Notes under the pieces: generated by a model | What the model saw: only the letters and a program-made list of their open reading frames with translations | Database searches by the model: none | What the model was told of the DNA's origin: nothing | Position numbers and translations under genes: made by a program | In this document: positions 30,420 to 39,953 of the stretch, in pieces | Layout of the letters: every line of letters begins with the position of its first letter | Position numbering within the stretch: the stretch's first letter is position 1 | NCBI RefSeq assembly: GCF_010993775.1 | Contig: NZ_WOTO01000016.1 | Coordinates: 1-64,000 of the forward strand | Origin: Fodinicola feengrottensis | GTDB lineage: Bacteria; Actinomycetota; Actinomycetes; Mycobacteriales; HKI-0501 | Reading direction: 5' to 3' | DNA length: 64,000 bases

Positions 30420-31440
30420 CGAACGCCAAACCGAAGCGACCGGCCGCGGTGACGATGCGCGACGTCGCGCAGCGGCTCGGGGTCAGCGCGATGACCGTAT
30501 CCCGGGCCCTTCGCGGCGACAGCGGCATCGCCGAGCCGACGAGAGAACGCGTACTCGCCGAGGTCGCCGCTCTCGGCTACCGCCGCAACGACCTGGCGCG
30601 GCAACTGCGTACCGGCGCGGCGCACGAGCTGGTCGGGCTGGTCGTCACCAACTTGGCGAACCCGTTCTACTCCCAGCTCGCGGTCGGCGTGGAGGAAGTG
30701 GCCACCGAACACGGTGTCGGTGTCGTCGTTGCCAGCACGGACGCAGACGTGGACCGCGAGCGGCAGCTCGTCCTCGACATGGCCGGACGCCGGATCGCCG
30801 GACTGGTCGTCGTACCCGCCAGCAACGACCACAGCCACCTCGCGCCGGACCAACTCGATGGCGCGCCCGTGGTGCTGGCCGCCACCCCACCCCGCGGCAT
30901 CGAGGTCGACTGCGTGTTCGTCGACGATTTCAACGGCACGTACGAGGCCTGCCAGCAGCTCATCGCCCGAGGGCACACCCGCATCGGTTTTCTCGGACTG
31001 CCGCTGTCGCTGTGGACCGGCTCGGAACGCTATCGCGGCTATGCGGCCGCGATGGAGGACGCCGGGTTGCATGTCGACGAACAGCACGTGAGCCGCCACC
31101 GCGGGAACATCGAACTCGCCGAGCAAGCGACCCAGCAGATGCTCGCCCTCCCAGTGCCCCCGACCGCGCTGATCACCGCCAACAATCGCAACACCGTCGG
31201 CGCACTGCGCAGCCTGCGACACAGCCCCCCACCCCGGTGGCGCTGGCCGGGTTCGACGACATCGAGCTGGCCGACCTGCTGCAGCTGCCGCTCAGTGTGG
31301 TCGCGTACGACGCGGTCGACGTGGGCCGGCAGGCGGCACGATTGCTGTTCAGCCGCATCGACGAACCCAGCGATCACAAGGCCGGCCGCCAACAGGTCAT
31401 CATCCCGACACGAGTCATCGACTACCCGCGGCCGACGTGA
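30416..31440 (+). pseudogene. LacI family transcriptional regulator, one frameshift
   Basis: About 341 residues. The DNA-binding head is AVTMRDVAQRLGVSAMTVSR, ALRGDSGIAEPTRERVLAEV and the hinge AALGYRRNDLARQLRTG. The periplasmic-binding-like sensor domain follows: VGLVVTNLANPFYSQLAVGV, IAGLVVVPASNDHSHL, RIGFLGLP. After a C6 run near 31225 the C-terminus (VALAGFDDIELADLLQLPLS) is in a second frame. It presumably represses both sugar operons via the two GTTATCGGTAAC sites and releases them on binding a sugar. Translation is coupled to the isomerase and the ROK gene. Confidence 0.82.
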
Positions 31441-32384
31441 ATTCCCTACCGGCACTGGAAATCGGCGGCTCACACGTGACCGCGGCCCTAGTGGACCCAG
31501 CCACCGGCGGGATCAACCGCCGCGCACGCCGACCACTCATCGCCGATGCCACGGCAAGAGAACTGTTGGCGACAATCGCCGAGGCGGCCAGCGAGATCGC
31601 CACCGCCGGCGCGGTCTGGGGCGCCGCCGTTCCCGGCCCGTTCGACTACGACACCGGAATCGGCCGCTTCCACGGCGTCGGCAAATTCACCGCGCTAAAC
31701 GCGCGTCGACGTCGGGGCCGAGCTGCTAGCCAGGATCACCCCTGCCCCAAACGCGATCCGTTTCCTCAACGACGCGGCGGCTTTTGGTCTCGGCGAATGG
31801 AAATGGGGCGCGCGGCGGCCGGTCACACCCGAGCGGTCGGCATCACCCTGGGCACCGGCATCGGATCGTCATTCCTGGACGCCGGCCACCCGGTGACCAC
31901 CGCCGGCAAGGTCCCACCCGAGGGACGTGTCGACCTGTTGTCGATCAACGGCGTACCACTCGAAGACGTGGTCTCCGCACGCGCTCTGGTGGCCGCCTAC
32001 CGTACAGCCGGCGGCAAAGCCACAAACGCCGCCGACGTGATGGCACGCGCCGATGCTGGCGACCACAGAGCCAAGTCCGTCGTCGAGCGGTCCTACCACC
32101 TCCTCGGCACCACGCTCGGCCCGTGGCTCCAGCTCTTCGAAGCGACCATCGTCGTCCTCGGCGGAGGCATAAGCACGGCCTGGGACCAGGTGTCGACTCC
32201 ACTACAGCACGGCATCGCGGCCACCTCCACAGCAAAGCTCGCCCTCATTCGCACCCAAGACACCGAAGGCGCCGCCCTACGAGGCGCTGCCAGCTGGATA
32301 ATTTCTTCGCAAGCCGCTCAGGTAGAGGCCGAAGAAGCTGTTTCTGCCGCTACGTGGGGACAACGTCGCTCGCTTTACCGGTGA
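31437..32384 (+). CDS. ROK family sugar kinase with two compensating frame changes
   Basis: About 315 residues. GTG 31437 overlaps the LacI stop. The N-terminal strand LEIGGSHVTAALVDPATG lacks the usual D in the first phosphate loop, while VGITLGTGIGSSFLDAGH and IVVLGGGISTAWDQ are the ROK phosphate 2/adenosine loops. Between about 31705 and 31815 the sequence is out of frame: the alternative frame reads VDVGAELLARITPAPNAIRF, LNDAAAFGLGEWKWG (catalytic D). Two changes thus restore the frame but replace 37 residues including the catalytic aspartate, so as written the kinase should be inactive. The last codons run into a dispersed repeat. In the intact state it would phosphorylate the imported sugar. 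Confidence 0.75.
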   Translation: MNSLPALEIGGSHVTAALVDPATGGINRRARRPLIADATARELLATIAEAASEIATAGAVWGAAVPGPFDYDTGIGRFHGVGKFTALNARRRRGRAASQDHPCPKRDPFPQRRGGFWSRRMEMGRAAAGHTRAVGITLGTGIGSSFLDAGHPVTTAGKVPPEGRVDLLSINGVPLEDVVSARALVAAYRTAGGKATNAADVMARADAGDHRAKSVVERSYHLLGTTLGPWLQLFEATIVVLGGGISTAWDQVSTPLQHGIAATSTAKLALIRTQDTEGAALRGAASWIISSQAAQVEAEEAVSAATWGQRRSLYR

Positions 32385-32416
32385 AGCGTACGTATTCGAT
32401 GTTGCAGAGTTCGTCG
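32361..32416 (+). repeat. Dispersed repeat, copy 1
   Basis: 56 bases beginning CAACGTCGCTCGCT that match 38854-38909 with four differences; the first 22 bases also match 49927-49948. It overlaps the last codons of the ROK gene. No coding role is apparent. Confidence 0.75.
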
Positions 32417-32579
32417 ATACTCAGATGGCTCACTGCTCGGCGATCGAGCGGCCGATGCTGCCAGCGCCGTACGCTCTCTGCTCAACAGGTGGTTGAACGC
32501 GCCTGTGTCGCTCCCGGGCGACCGCCGCGAGGCGCCTCAACGGAGTTCGCTGCAAGCCTGTTGTGTCTCTACAGCGCCA

Positions 32580-32974
32580 AATCAGGATGCTCCGTTCGCT
32601 CGTCCCGATACTCACCTGATGGCCCGCTCGACGGTAGGTTCCGGGATTCGTTCGGATCCTTCGGCGCGCCACCGACTTCCAGCGGGAGGAAGTGGTCTTC
32701 GTCGTACTCGGACATGTTGGTGTCGCTGCACCCGTGGTCAACGATTCCTTGTTTTTCAAGGCATTGGTGTAGGTGTCGATGGGCGGATCGTCGCTGTCCA
32801 TCCTGACGTGCAGATGGTGCTGACGATCGTCGACTGCCTCACGTCAGGATTCGTACATGCCGGGTCGGGCAACGGCAAATACGACTGCGAAGACGCCGCC
32901 GCCGCTAACGCCGAACGACCAACCGCCGCGTGTACGCTCGCCGCGGCTCGACCACCAGGTGCGTCAACGATCAT
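32580..32974 (-). pseudogene. HNH-like small secreted/nuclease protein, decayed
   Basis: Reads in pieces from the minus strand: PLPDPACTNPDVRQ with TICTSGWTATIRPS, then YTNALKN in a second frame, then CSDTNMSEYDEDHFLPLEVG and GAPKDPNESRNLPSSG in a third. The DH-x-x-PLE-x-GGAP core and the CTSGWTATIRP stretch are found together in small actinobacterial proteins with an HNH-like D-H core. Frame changes and lost ends show that it is a relic. It lies next to the first copy of the dispersed repeat. Confidence 0.5.
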
Positions 32975-33298
32975 GATCGACGCCGCCGATCCAACACACG
33001 TCGCTCAAGATCCTCGCGAGTATCGCGCCACCAGACTCAAAAGCAACTTACCACGGAAACAAACAGAAAAGCCGTCACGATATGCCGACTCGACCCAACA
33101 AGGTACTTCTAGGTGTCCGCGTACGACTTCAGATGCAGAGGCGCGTACAACCTCACGTCCAAGGTCTTCGGGTGATCATTGGCATGGGTTGCTCACGAAC
33201 CGAAGGGTGATCCCTACTCACACCGACACGTACCCAACGCGCCGAGATCTCTGGACATGAGGTCGTACCCGCTATGGACATCAGGTCGTACGCGGACG

Positions 33299-34748
33299 CT
33301 AGGAGTGCGGGCCGATCGTCACCGGGAGCGAGGTGGTTCCCTTGCGGCCAGAGGTGGCAGCGTAGGAGACATTGATGACGTACTCGCCCGGGGCCGTGTA
33401 CGTGTGCAGGTACGTTGTCGCGGGAGTGCTCACGGGCGGGGAGCCGTCGCCGAAGTCGTACGTGTACGTCAGCCCGCTGGACCAGGCGTTCTCCTCCAGG
33501 TGTGCCGTCATCGTGATCATGTTCAGCCGCGGGCCGGTGGGATCGCTGGCCTCGAACCAGAGCGAGAACGGATCCTGGAACTCCCACGCTCCCCGGTCGT
33601 GGTATCCAGGGTTTGTCCCGGTGTTGGCGACGAGAGGATCATCCACGCGGGTGTCCCAGTAGTAAACATCGGTCTGCAGTTGGCCGGGTGCCTGGGCATT
33701 CGCCGAGTCGATGGCCGGCGAGCCTTCCGCAAGGGCCGGTCCGCCGCCGAACGTGAAACCCGGGTCGACGTTCAGGTCGTGCCGTCCCTGGCCAGTCGCC
33801 GCCGTGAAGTCAGCGGTGCTCTGGAAGCCGCGACCGGCCCATCGATAGGGTGGATTCTCCGAGTACGGAAAGACGATGTTGAAGTCGACGGTTATCCCCG
33901 ACGCGACAGCCGCGCTGTCGACGCTGATCTCGGTGATCTCTGTGGACGGAGGGCAGTGATAATAGACTTCACTGCCGAAGACGTACGCGAAGATGTTGTT
34001 CTGGACACTGGCTCCCGAGGATCGGCCCGTCACCTCCTCCCCCCCGGTTGCAGGAATGGATCACCGTGTTGCCCGTGACCGCCGCGGCTGGCGAGTCGGC
34101 AACCCGTACTCCAGTGTTTCCGCCACCGGAAATATCGTTGGCTGAGACGACGTTGCCAACACCGGCGGAGTCGATCCTGATCGCCGCGTATCCGTACGAA
34201 GAATCAATAAGGTTCCTGCTTACCGTGATCGAGCGCGACGCCCCGGTCACCCGAACGACGGAGCCCTGGGCTTCCGGTGACGGAATGCTCAGCGCATTGC
34301 TGTCAACGATGACGCGCTGAGACCCAGTGATGAAGATGGCGTCATGGTCCACCGATCCGCCGGCGATGCTGAGCGCTCGGATGACCACGTCATGCACGCC
34401 GTGCATGGTGAAGGCAGGCCCGCCCGATGTTCCATCCACCCAGGTGAAGTTGCGGTTTTCGCTTTGGAACACGATCGGTGCTCGGGGTGTGCCCGACCTC
34501 CCGACCGTCACGCTCTCCTGGTATTCGCCGGTGATGTCGACCGTGGTGCCCGGCACCACTGTGTCCGCGGCCACCTGAATTGTGCAGAACGGCTGCTGTT
34601 GAGTGCCTCGCCCGACGTCACTGCACCCGGATCCATCGGTATTGTCGACATACAGCATCCGAGGAGCGGCTTCGGCGGGCACCGGCATGACCAAGGCAGC
34701 AACCGTCAATGCCACCGCGATCGTGGCAAATGTTGATTTCATCCCCAT
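33299..34748 (-). pseudogene. Secreted right-handed beta-helix protein with C-terminal PKD domain, one frameshift
   Basis: About 483 residues from ATG 34748 (AAGGGGGTG upstream). A Sec signal (KSTFATIAVALTVAALVMPV, cleaved near AEA-A) leads to repeated parallel beta-helix coils (VIRALSIAGGSVDHDAIF, ITVSRNLIDSSYGYAAIRID, NVVSANDISGGGNTGVRVAD). After a C7 run near 34035 the second frame gives the rest of the helix (VQNNIFAYVFGSEVYYHC) and a PKD domain (TYTYDFGDGSPPVSTPATTY, YTAPGEYVINVSYA). Such proteins are polysaccharide lyases or adhesins. Function is unassigned. Confidence 0.75.
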
Positions 34749-34922
34749 TTTACACCCCCTTGTAATCGTAGATTCCAGGCAGCGGCGCAGAAAACCCGAT
34801 CCAACCAGAGCTGAGATTGCGGTCGGCCGGCAATCGCAGGTGGACCAGTGAATTCGAATTCGGTTTAGTAGGACTGCACCAGTCCGGATGGTAAGAGGAA
34901 CCGGGAGGACAAAAGCGGAACA

Positions 34923-34946
34923 GCTCCCATACGTCCGGATGGGAGC
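34923..34946 (-). terminator. Terminator hairpin between two secreted-protein genes
   Basis: GCTCCCAT / ATGGGAGC, an 8-bp perfect stem with 8-base loop, downstream of the small secreted protein on minus and before the beta-helix gene. A T-rich stretch follows in the minus direction. Confidence 0.55.
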
Positions 34947-34954
34947 CGACGTGC

Positions 34955-35390
34955 TCATGTGGTGGAACAATGCGCGGCCTTGTATACCGCTGTATATTTG
35001 GTAGGACGTGTCAGGGCCGATGAAGTGCTGCCCTGGACCAAGATCGGGTTTCTGTACACGCCAAATAGGGTAGTTCGCGTCCCAGCGGTACTGCACGGTG
35101 CAGTATCCGGGCCCTGTATACCATCCGGCGGTCGTCGACCAGCCGAGATTTCCAGCGGTGTCGTCGTCTGGCGGGAGGGCGACATCGTACTGACCGTGTG
35201 CGTATGAGCCATCCTTGACATGGATGACACCGATATTGATGGTCGTGCCATTGATGATCGTATTGGTAGCGCTTGTTGTGGCGGCTATGCCTGCGGAAGC
35301 AGGCGACGCCGTCGCTATGACAAAGCCTGACGCTGCCATCAGAGCTACCGCGCACACAGACGCGGACGTTAGTCGTCGTATTTGTGACAC
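34955..35390 (-). CDS. Small secreted hypothetical protein, 3-prime end uncertain
   Basis: GTG 35390, preceded by a G-rich site, starts a signal peptide (VCAVALMAASGFVIATASPA, cleavage near ASA). The mature part contains TIINGTTINIGVIHVKDGSY and WYTGPGYCTVQYRWDANYPI, rich in Tyr, Trp and Gly with one cysteine. No family is recognised. In the current sequence the frame runs on into the beta-helix gene without a stop; a terminator hairpin at 34923 and a stop at 34955 in a neighbouring frame suggest the real end is near 34955 after a small indel. Possibly an exported wall or matrix protein. Confidence 0.5.
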
Positions 35391-35527
35391 GCCGGTTTCC
35401 CCCCCATCGTTGGACTCGATTCTTGAGGTTGTCCGCAGAGACCGGCCTTGTCTCCCGGATCCGAACAGTACCGCCCGCGAGCGTTGGTTCAGGGTGGTCA
35501 TGCTCTCGGACGTGCCACCGGATAGCA

Positions 35528-35555
35528 ACGCTTTTCGGCGTCAGCCGAAAAGCGT
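35528..35555. other. 12-bp perfect hairpin between divergent genes
   Basis: ACGCTTTTCGGC-GTCA-GCCGAAAAGCGT: a perfect 12-bp stem with a GTCA loop. It lies 138 bases upstream of the secreted-protein start (minus) and 309 bases upstream of the sigma gene (plus), so it terminates neither as known. It could be an attenuator in the leader of the minus-strand gene or the terminator of an unannotated transcript. Confidence 0.6.
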
Positions 35556-35863
35556 ATCTCCGTGATCGAGGTTTGGTAGTCGATTTCCGCCCCAGTCACT
35601 CTCGTGAATGGTCGTCGGTGCCAATTAGGGCGGCGCCGAGGGACGTACGGCGGTGTGGGCACCTATTGGAAGCCTGCATCTATTCGTCGCCGTTGTGGAG
35701 TGAGCGCAGTCTCATGCCGAGGTGAGTGCTGGTCATGCCGGTTCGTAGGGCTGAGAGGTGCACGTCCGGTATATGTGCGCGCGGCTTGGGTATGCGCGAT
35801 GCACCCTGAGGGCCTGTTCGTTCGTCAAGAATAGGTATCGGGCCCTCGAGGACGAGAGGAACC

Positions 35864-36400
35864 ATGGCGTCTACAGATCCGGCCACGGCGGGCGACCCGC
35901 GGATGGTGCTTGAGCAGCTGTATCGAGCTGCCGCGCCGAGGTTGGTCGTGGCGGCATATGCGTTCACCGGTGACCTCGGTGAGGCGCAGGAGTGCATGCA
36001 GGAGGCGTTCGTGCGCGCGTACGCACACCCCGGGCGGATTCTGCAGACCGAAAATCCTGTCGGGTGGATGCGGATCGTGACCGTGAACATCGCCCGTGAC
36101 CGGATGCGGCGCAAGCGTCGATTTGCGGTTCTGCATCGGCTCCTGGCGACCACACCCGACCCGGTACCTGCGGCGACGCCGGATAGGGTCGCGATTCTCA
36201 CCGCCATTCGTGTCCTGCCGGCCGGGCAGCGGGAGACAGTCGCGCTGCACTATCTCCTCGACCTCGCGGTAGATGAGATCGCGGAGCTGACAAGCGTATC
36301 CGTCAACACTGCCAAGTCGCGGCTCCGACGTGGACGAGCCGCGCTATCAGTCCTGCTGAGCGAGGAAAGTGTCTCAATGACGGAGGCCAGGAATGACTGA
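35864..36400 (+). CDS. ECF sigma factor, SigE-like family
   Basis: 178 residues. Region 2: VLEQLYRAAAPRLVVAAYAF, DLGEAQECMQEAFVRAYAHP and PVGWMRIVTVNIARDRMRRK. Region 4: ILTAIRVLPAGQRETVALHY, EIAELTSVSVNTAKSRLRRG. This is the actinobacterial SigE-family layout. The stop region overlaps the next gene by eight bases, so the membrane protein downstream is co-translated and is likely its regulator. ATG 35864 follows GAGGACGAGAGGAACC. No other promoter element was evident. Confidence 0.88.
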   Translation: MASTDPATAGDPRMVLEQLYRAAAPRLVVAAYAFTGDLGEAQECMQEAFVRAYAHPGRILQTENPVGWMRIVTVNIARDRMRRKRRFAVLHRLLATTPDPVPAATPDRVAILTAIRVLPAGQRETVALHYLLDLAVDEIAELTSVSVNTAKSRLRRGRAALSVLLSEESVSMTEARND

Positions 36401-37592
36401 CTCCGAATCCGTACATGTTCAGGCTTCCGCGGGTCGGTCCGCGCTCTTCCAGGAGATGACGCTTCCTGACTGGACGGCCGTGCGAGGTGCAGGCCAGCGT
36501 CGCTCGATCCGCGACCGCATCCTCACCGTCGCCGCCGTCGTCACGGCTGCCTCCGTGATAGTCGCCGCCCTCGGTTTCCTGACGGTCCATCACAACGATC
36601 CGATCGCGCCCGACGGCCACGTAAGGCTGCACGGTCCGATTGTTGCCGAGCACTCGAGCAAGCCGACCCAGCTGTCAGTGTGTGGATTGAACTACGCGAC
36701 CGACAAAGTGGCGTACTACACCTACTTTGACGGTCCGTGCGGCGAGGGCGGCAAGCCGACAACGACCTACGCGGTCACCACCGACGCGGGCCGCACCTGG
36801 CGCTACTACAGCATGCCCATTCGTGCCTGCGTGGACATTACGCCAGTTGGCGCCCATGCCGTTGTGGCGTGTGAATTGATCACCCACGACGACGGCCGCA
36901 CATGGGCTCGCCGACCGGCAGCGCAGACCCCGGTTGGGGCCATACCACCCGGTTGGTTGCTGACGACAAGGCCGGCTGATCAAAACTATTCGGTGCTCAC
37001 AGCTATCAATCCGGTTACCGGGCAAGAAGCGCCCCTTGCACACCAAGCCCGCTTTGGCAGTTTTCACCTCAGCTACCGGCAGAACAATGGCCAGCGACGG
37101 ATCTGTGTGGCTAATCGATCGTTCTAACCTCGACTATGGCAGTGCCCGCATCAGCCGTGACCGCGGCGACACCTGGCATCCGGTCATCCTGCCAAAGCCG
37201 TTCGAGGCAGCCGACGTCACGGGCATCGCCAGCACCGACGGACGCACCGGCTATATAGTCACCAGCGACGAGTCAAACGAGTGGGCAATCTTCGGCACCC
37301 GCGACGGAGGGACCAACTGGTCCCTCATTACACGGCACAGCGCCAATCCGCCTAGCGGCGAGATCCTGCCAGGTCCTGGCACAAGCATCATCAGTACGTC
37401 GACCAGCCAGATCCCCCCGATGATCAGCAAGGACGGCGGGCTGACATTCACCCCTGCGCAAGGCGGCATTTCCGGCAACCTTGATTAAACCCCCTCGGCT
37501 ATTACGTCAATATAGACGGGCAGCACCCCACCTGGACCAACGTTCGGGTCGGTACACCATCGATTCAATTCGCAGCTATCGCACCACCATAA
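36393..37592 (+). pseudogene. Membrane-anchored sialidase-type beta-propeller, candidate anti-sigma partner, two frameshifts
   Basis: About 400 residues. A cytoplasmic N-terminus of about 45 residues (QASAGRSALFQEMTLPDWTA) is followed by one transmembrane helix (ILTVAAVVTAASVIVAALGF) and an extracellular propeller with five Asp-box-like motifs: TTDAGRTWRYY, THDDGRTWARR, SRDRGDTWHPV, TRDGGTNWSL and SKDGGLTFTP. Frame changes lie near 37080 and 37490; the last 35 residues (YYVNIDGQHPTWTNVRVGTP) end at 37592. The gene overlaps the sigma gene, so the cytoplasmic part may hold the sigma factor and the propeller may sense an outside signal. This role is inferred from order only. Confidence 0.72.
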
Positions 37593-37766
37593 GACTAGGT
37601 CCAATAGTCTATCCAGTTGGCTACGGAAGTTGCTCGCGCAGACAAATAGCAAGGATTCGAGAGCGACCGACGGCACGCGTCTCGGTGACGGCCCGCCTAC
37701 AGCGGACCGATCGCCGGGCTGGCTGGGATACATCCGCATCTGATCAACGCATGGGGGGAACGCGTT

Positions 37767-38754
37767 ATGCTCAGAATCCACTTCGAGGCAGCCGATTTCG
37801 CCCGCACACATTTCATAGACCAACCAGATCTGCTCTGGGAGATTGCGTTAAGCAGTCAGGTGTTACGGAGACAGGGCGATCCTGCTTTTACCAAATGGCT
37901 TCGGCATGTTGATCGCGCCGCGCAAAAAAAAAGACGAAGTGAGGCAAGCAATCGAGACTGTGGCCAGCCTGAACCCGCCACATCAATATTTTTCAGCCTT
38001 TCTCACCCCCGCGCCCGGCGAGGTCGACGTCAAAGCACGGATCCGCAGAGTCGTGTCCGCCGGACCTTCGCGGTTCTACCGCGATATGTCGCTGCTACAC
38101 GACCGGTGCAACCTGTCGCGATTTACGCCATCGATATCAAGTAGCGACCAGCTCGCTCTCCGGCAATTGGGGCAGGCGCTGACCGTATATCATGAGACAT
38201 TGATGGCTCCTTACGCTCATCACATCGCCGCACGAGTCGAGCAGGACATAGCTATTCGTATACGAGACCTCCTCAACGGCGGCCTAGACGCCGCGCTCTC
38301 GAACCTACGACCGATATTCCAATGGCGACCGCCTGTCTTACATATCTCTGTCCCGCATGAGAAAGAAGTATTCTTGAGCGGTCGCGGCCTGATCCTAGTC
38401 CCCTCGTATTTTTGTCGACGCACATTAGTCGCCATGACCGACCCGGAACTACCGCCGGTAGTCGTGTACCCAGCGCGGCCGACCATTACCCAAAATATGA
38501 GCACGGAGACTGACGAACACCTATTGGCCGCGCTCCTAGGATCGACGCGGGCACTCATCCTCCGAGCCATTCACTCTTGTCGTGGCGCCACTACAGGCCG
38601 TCTCGCTAAAACGATCGGCGTATCCGCCGCGACAGTAAGCGAACACGTTAAAATCATGCGAAACAGCGGACTACTCACCAGCACTCGCCACGCCCAAAAT
38701 GTCCTCCACATCGTCACACCTCTGGGACGACGACTCCTCGATAGCCGCCTTTAG
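37767..38754 (+). pseudogene. ArsR-type regulator with long N-terminal domain, one frameshift
   Basis: About 328 residues. ATG 37767 starts MLRIHFEAADFARTHFIDQP; at an A9 run (37924-37932) the frame changes to one running to 38754. The final 80 residues are a winged helix: LGSTRALILRAIHSCRGATT, GRLAKTIGVSAATVSEHVKI, MRNSGLLTSTRHAQNVLHIV. The N-terminal 240 residues match the architecture of actinobacterial ArsR proteins with a DUF5937-type domain, which is thought to bind an unknown ligand. Upstream leader is less GC-rich than average. No divergent target gene is seen. Confidence 0.75.
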
Positions 38755-38853
38755 ACGCCACACATACTCGCGGCCAGCCCACGAGACACAACATCACCCG
38801 CCATCGAACTTCTACCTCAACTCAATCCGCAGGTGACGCGACCAATCGACAGG

Positions 38854-38909
38854 CAACTTCGCTCGCTCTACTGGTGGAGCGTACGTATTCGATGTTGCAG
38901 AGTTCGTCG
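38854..38909 (+). repeat. Dispersed repeat, copy 2
   Basis: 56 bases starting CAACTTCGCTCGCT, 52 of which match copy 1 at 32361. It lies 162 bases before the HEAT-like gene and its 171-bp repeat. First 22 bases also match 49927-49948 near the integrase. Confidence 0.75.
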
Positions 38910-39070
38910 CTCTGGCTCAGCGAACGCACTCTTCTGCTGACGAGCGGATTCTCCAGGTCGCACCTGGAGCCGGAGTCTGATCTGTTGGTCGGTTGGCTCC
39001 GGCTAGGTCAGGAAGCATTAGGGTCACGATGTGCTGGGGTCTGGCAATGGGCGTGCTCGGGGAGGGCTCA

Positions 39071-39543
39071 GTGAGCCGGTGGGCGGAGTATGTCCAAGCG
39101 GTGCAGGTGCTCGCCCGTGCTCGTGCCGAGGTGTTACACGCGCCAGGGCGCGCTGAGTGGCTGAAGCAGGCTTTGACCTCTTCCGATGGCTTGCAGCGCA
39201 GCGCCGGGTTGGAGTTTCTCACCACCTTTCCGGACGAGGTGCCCGCCCTGCTCGACCAGTTGTTTCCGTTGGCCATCTCCCACAGCACTGGGTGCTGCGC
39301 CGGGCCCGAAGGCGCGGCCTGGTTGATGAAGGACGGTTAAGCGAGCTGATCTGGTCCGAGTTGGACGCCGACGACGTCACTGAGTTCGAGTACAACTGCG
39401 CGTACTCACTGCTGGTCATCCTCGACGCGAGGACGTTGATGGCCGCCCTCAGCCAGCGTGCTCTCGCAAGCCCTGACCCGGAAATCCGGGAAACCGGCGA
39501 ATCAATCCAGGAATACCTCGACAGGCACCCAACCACAACGTAG
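39071..39543 (+). pseudogene. Alpha-helical HEAT-like hypothetical protein, one frameshift
   Basis: About 157 residues. GTG 39071 has GGGGAGGG upstream. First frame: MSRWAEYVQAVQVLARARAE, RAEWLKQALTSSDGLQRSAG, LEFLTTFPDEVPALLDQLFP. A frame change near 39293-39300 is followed by LVDEGRLSELIWSELDADDV, FEYNCAYSLLVILDARTLMA and SPDPEIRETGESIQEYLDRH. The alternating amphipathic helices look like two or three HEAT repeats. No enzymatic residues. A 171-bp piece of it is duplicated at 20438 next to IS66 debris, so it was carried by a mobile element. I do not recognise a defined family. Confidence 0.6.
39122..39292 (+). repeat. 171-bp repeat, copy B
   Basis: Nearly identical to 20438-20608 (two differences by eye). 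Both edges are sharp. It lies inside the HEAT-like gene, which shows this copy is the one in its native context. Confidence 0.85.
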
Positions 39544-39953
39544 ACAAGGCGCGCCGACCGTGAGCGCACGCACGCTTTGCTTCTATTGTCATGTGGGCTT
39601 TGTTGCCTCTCGGGATGGACTCGTTGCCGTCCACCTTCCGGGACTGCCGGGTGCCACCGAAATCAGGAGTAGTACGTAAATTACGTCTCCGGATCGGGCA
39701 CATCACGCTGCCTTTTCCGAGGTCTATCGCCTGGACGAGGCTTACGTCAAGACGTGGGTCGTCGAGCTGGACATCACCATTCCCGCACGGCAAAGGACTG
39801 GACGCAAACGCGACCCGGCCCCGCCGTCATCGCCGGTGGAGCTGTCATCGTTGCTTCCTGCCCGCTCGTCCTGCTGCGCAAGGTCGATCAGGGGCCTGAA
39901 AGTCGGCCCTTTGGGCCGTTTGGAACCACCGGCTCGAATGCCACCATCGGGTC
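39544..39953. other. Intergenic stretch, doubtful coding pieces
   Basis: 410 bases. The plus strand holds VYRLDEAYVKTWVVELDITI in one frame, which could be the tail of a gene, and a hydrophobic piece (VIAGGAVIVASCPLVLLRKV) in another. Neither reaches a convincing length. It may be the broken front of the following membrane protein. Confidence 0.4.

Noticed and set aside
33969..35528. Fusion of the small secreted protein and the beta-helix protein in one frame
   Set aside because: An internal signal peptide, ribosome binding site and a terminator hairpin lie between; two genes are more likely.
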